From NCBI GenBank assembly GCA_018881555.1, contig JACAXG010000002.1, positions 18,036,077 to 18,100,076 of the forward strand: a DNA stretch of 64,000 bases. Direction: 5' to 3'. The notes below the pieces were generated by a model. The model did no database searches, was not told the origin of the DNA, and saw only the letters and a program-made list of their open reading frames with translations. Positions 61,761 through 64,000 of this stretch are shown piece after piece (position 1 is the first letter of the stretch; each line of letters opens with the position of its first letter). This DNA is from Amblyornis subalaris (lineage: Eukaryota; Chordata; Aves; Passeriformes; Ptilonorhynchidae). A program made the translations under genes and the position numbers.

Positions 61761-64000
61761 GGATCTAAACTTTCCAAACTCTTATCTTCAAAAATCTNAA
61801 CTATTTCATATCTTCAATTACCAAAAAATTAATAACACCTACTTAAAACAATAAAATAAGGATTTTTTTAAGTCCATGTACATACCTCTCTATAGTTATA
61901 AAAATTCNGAGTATAAGAATTTTGTAATGGTCCCTTTGGCTGTTTCTAAGTATTTGACTCTGGAAGTTAAAATAATTGTTTTAAAGTTGTTTTTGCCTTA
62001 GCAGTCAATTTTACCCTTTAGCCAGCCTTGTATTTAATTTCTCACCACTTTCATACTATTCCTGCAAATCACATCTTCCCTGGAGAAGATGATCCCCAGG
62101 CTTAAGATGACATTCTCCATGAATTCATTTTCTCTGTGGGCCTAAAATTTCAAATTTCCTCACATTTTCACTTCTGACAGCCATACCATTCTTCTTTCAN
62201 GAAACACTGGGCCTAGATTCATGACCTTCTTAGCCCTTCCCTACTTTTTATCTTTTTTTTTTNCCAGTTGGAGAGTTCAGTGTCAGCAAAATCAATGAAA
62301 ATCTTTCAATAATTATCAGTGATACTTCTTTTGTTCCTGTTAGTATTTATTTGCAAAAGGATAGTCGGTGAAGTACATCATCTTTTGTCAAAAATCTTAA
62401 AGAAAATTCCAACTTACAGCAGCCAAACTGAAGCTCGTACCCNTCTCAGCTGTGTCTAACCCTACATTTGTGCTGCTGATCAACCTGAGGAGATTGAAGG
62501 AGATCTTGTTTTTTTCCAGCAGAGAGTAGATGGCCTCTTGTTATCATTTAGCCAAAAATGAGTTACTGGAAGCTGGGTTTGCTGCATTGGCACAGTGCTG
62601 CAGAGAGGGGACTGCAGATGGACTCCAAGATGGACAGTTGCACTTCAGCCTAGAGAGGAGCGCTGTGCAATGCCACTGTAACTGCACTGGAGAACAAAAA
62701 GTCTTCTGCAGATCAACCAGTGAATGCCAAGACTTCATGCTAGCAGAACTCCAGGCATAAAACTACCTTGCTCAAAGAAGGCCAGCAACAGGAGTGTACA
62801 GGAGATACAGGTTCTGATGTCCAATGGCCTGGGTGTGGGCGAGGAGGAGGGCAGCTGGGCTCTCCCTCACTCTTGCACTGCTGCCACTGCGGGAGCAGCC
62901 ACCAAGATTCTGGCTCATGAGGCATCCTGAGGCTGTGCACACCGCTGCTGCTGCTGCTGCTGGCCTTGTTTGAACTAGAAAGTTTTACTGGCAGAAGTTC
63001 TGCTGGCATGTGCTACTGACATAGCTGTTTTGGCAGGATGTGTTCACATTTGGCTGTTTTTTAAAGATGCAGTATATCCTCAGATCATCAGGCTTTTATC
63101 AGCAAAAGAAGTCTGGCATTATGGAAGGCTAACCCAGAGTAGCTTGTGCCACGTTTGGTAGACTGCTTTCTTTTTTGCAGCATGCTGTGAGGCTGCACTG
63201 TACACTGTGAGGTACAATGTCCCATCCTAAAATCTGTGTAAATATTGGGTCAGATTTTAAAATTATTTTCTATCTTGTACAATAGCCTATTTTTATACGT
63301 GTTATTTCTCCATATTGCAGATTTCTCACTGCCAGAAACCCAGACTGTATCCAAAAGCAGAGCACTCTTGTTCATCTAGGACAGATGAAAGGATTCTTTC
63401 ATATCCAAAGCGGAGCCTAAAATATTGTGTACTGTGGACAAGTGGGACATAGAGACATGGTAGCTAACTATTTGCAGTAAGTATTTGCTAAACTACAAGA
63501 ACAAATTGTAGCTTTCAGACATACTGTAAACACTGGAAGTGGGAAAATTTCAGGGTTGGATGTCACATTTGTGTTATCCTCATAGCTCATTCACCCTGAG
63601 TTAAGAGCTACTTAAAGAGAAGACAGTGGGGAAATAGGTGGTGCCAGCATTCTGGAAAGCTGTGCCAATCTGGGCATTTTGGCATTATTTGAGGTGCTCA
63701 GACTCCAGTAAGCTACANAAAATTAAGTATTTCCTGCTGCACAGTCTTTTCATGCTGGGTAATGTACTGGAAATCAGAGATGAACCTGATACAATGAGCT
63801 TTGCTGATTGTGGTGGAACAGTAAATAAGGTTTATGTCCAATTTGGTCCCATCTTGGTTTGAATACATAAAATGAAAGCAGTGCTTCTCTGTGGTGATCT
63901 CTCTAGACAGTATTTTATATCAATGTTGTTTGTGAGAAAGCCCATGCTTTCCTTCCCATCTATACTGTTGTCATTAATAGAGCTACAAAGCCAACTTTGG
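61761..64000. other. Non-coding DNA, no recognised feature
   Basis: Frames at 62530-62760 and 63638-63862 (plus) and 62740-63009 (minus) resemble no known protein. There is a short GCT repeat, and single N cluster at 61798-62443. Confidence 0.5.
62944..62962. repeat. Short GCT/CAG trinucleotide repeat
   Basis: About six uninterrupted GCT units. On the minus strand the same tract gives a serine run in a chance open frame (62740-63009). Confidence 0.9.

Noticed and set aside
62740..63009. Minus-strand frame with a serine run
   Set aside because: The run is just the GCT/CAG repeat translated. The rest resembles nothing.
1..64000. CRISPR arrays, operons, prophage or plasmid functions
   Set aside because: No spaced direct repeats or dense coding were found. 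The sequence is vertebrate nuclear DNA.

Overview
This window looks like gene-poor nuclear DNA from a bird. The evidence is the repeat content: several CR1 LINE tails ending in the TTCTATGA-type octamer typical of avian CR1, and a solo LTR of a type I recall as common in bird genomes. Moderate AT richness, sparse repeats, short microsatellites and one CpG island also fit. I found no protein-coding exon, rRNA or tRNA that I can support. Every open frame is short and resembles no protein I recognise.

Layout: positions 1-7235 are single-copy non-coding DNA with two blocks (about 4080-4620 and 6440-7120) that look like conserved regulatory DNA. A well-preserved CR1 tail lies at 7236-7673, an old CR1 reverse-transcriptase (RT) fossil at 9200-9650, a CR1 tail remnant at 13450-13555 and a second good CR1 tail at 16111-16610. 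A long repeat-poor, AT-rich stretch follows; 19985-22552 has no open frame of 60 codons. Old CR1 fossils lie at 28250-28880 and 29813-30075, and a POU/homeodomain-motif block at 30340-30760.

The only gene-like landmark is a CpG island at about 37020-38360. It holds three CCAAT boxes, a TATTTAAA box and a CRE-like site, which suggests a promoter near 38075 reading rightwards and possibly a divergent partner reading leftwards. Neither gene can be identified. A relatively young CR1 fragment follows at 38480-38833.

The right third is again non-coding. It has a 1.4-kb ancient CR1 copy (50480-51912), a fold-back element with 65-bp arms (53646-53865) abutting a CR1 RT fossil on the minus strand (53880-54015), a solo LTR (58349-58907), a symmetrical 136-bp hairpin (60182-60317) and a minus-strand CR1 fossil with a readable FADDT box (61070-61760). 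No operon or pathway logic applies here; the signals are promoter architecture, candidate enhancers and layered transposon history. All repeat and conservation calls come from reading the sequence against remembered family consensuses, not from a search.
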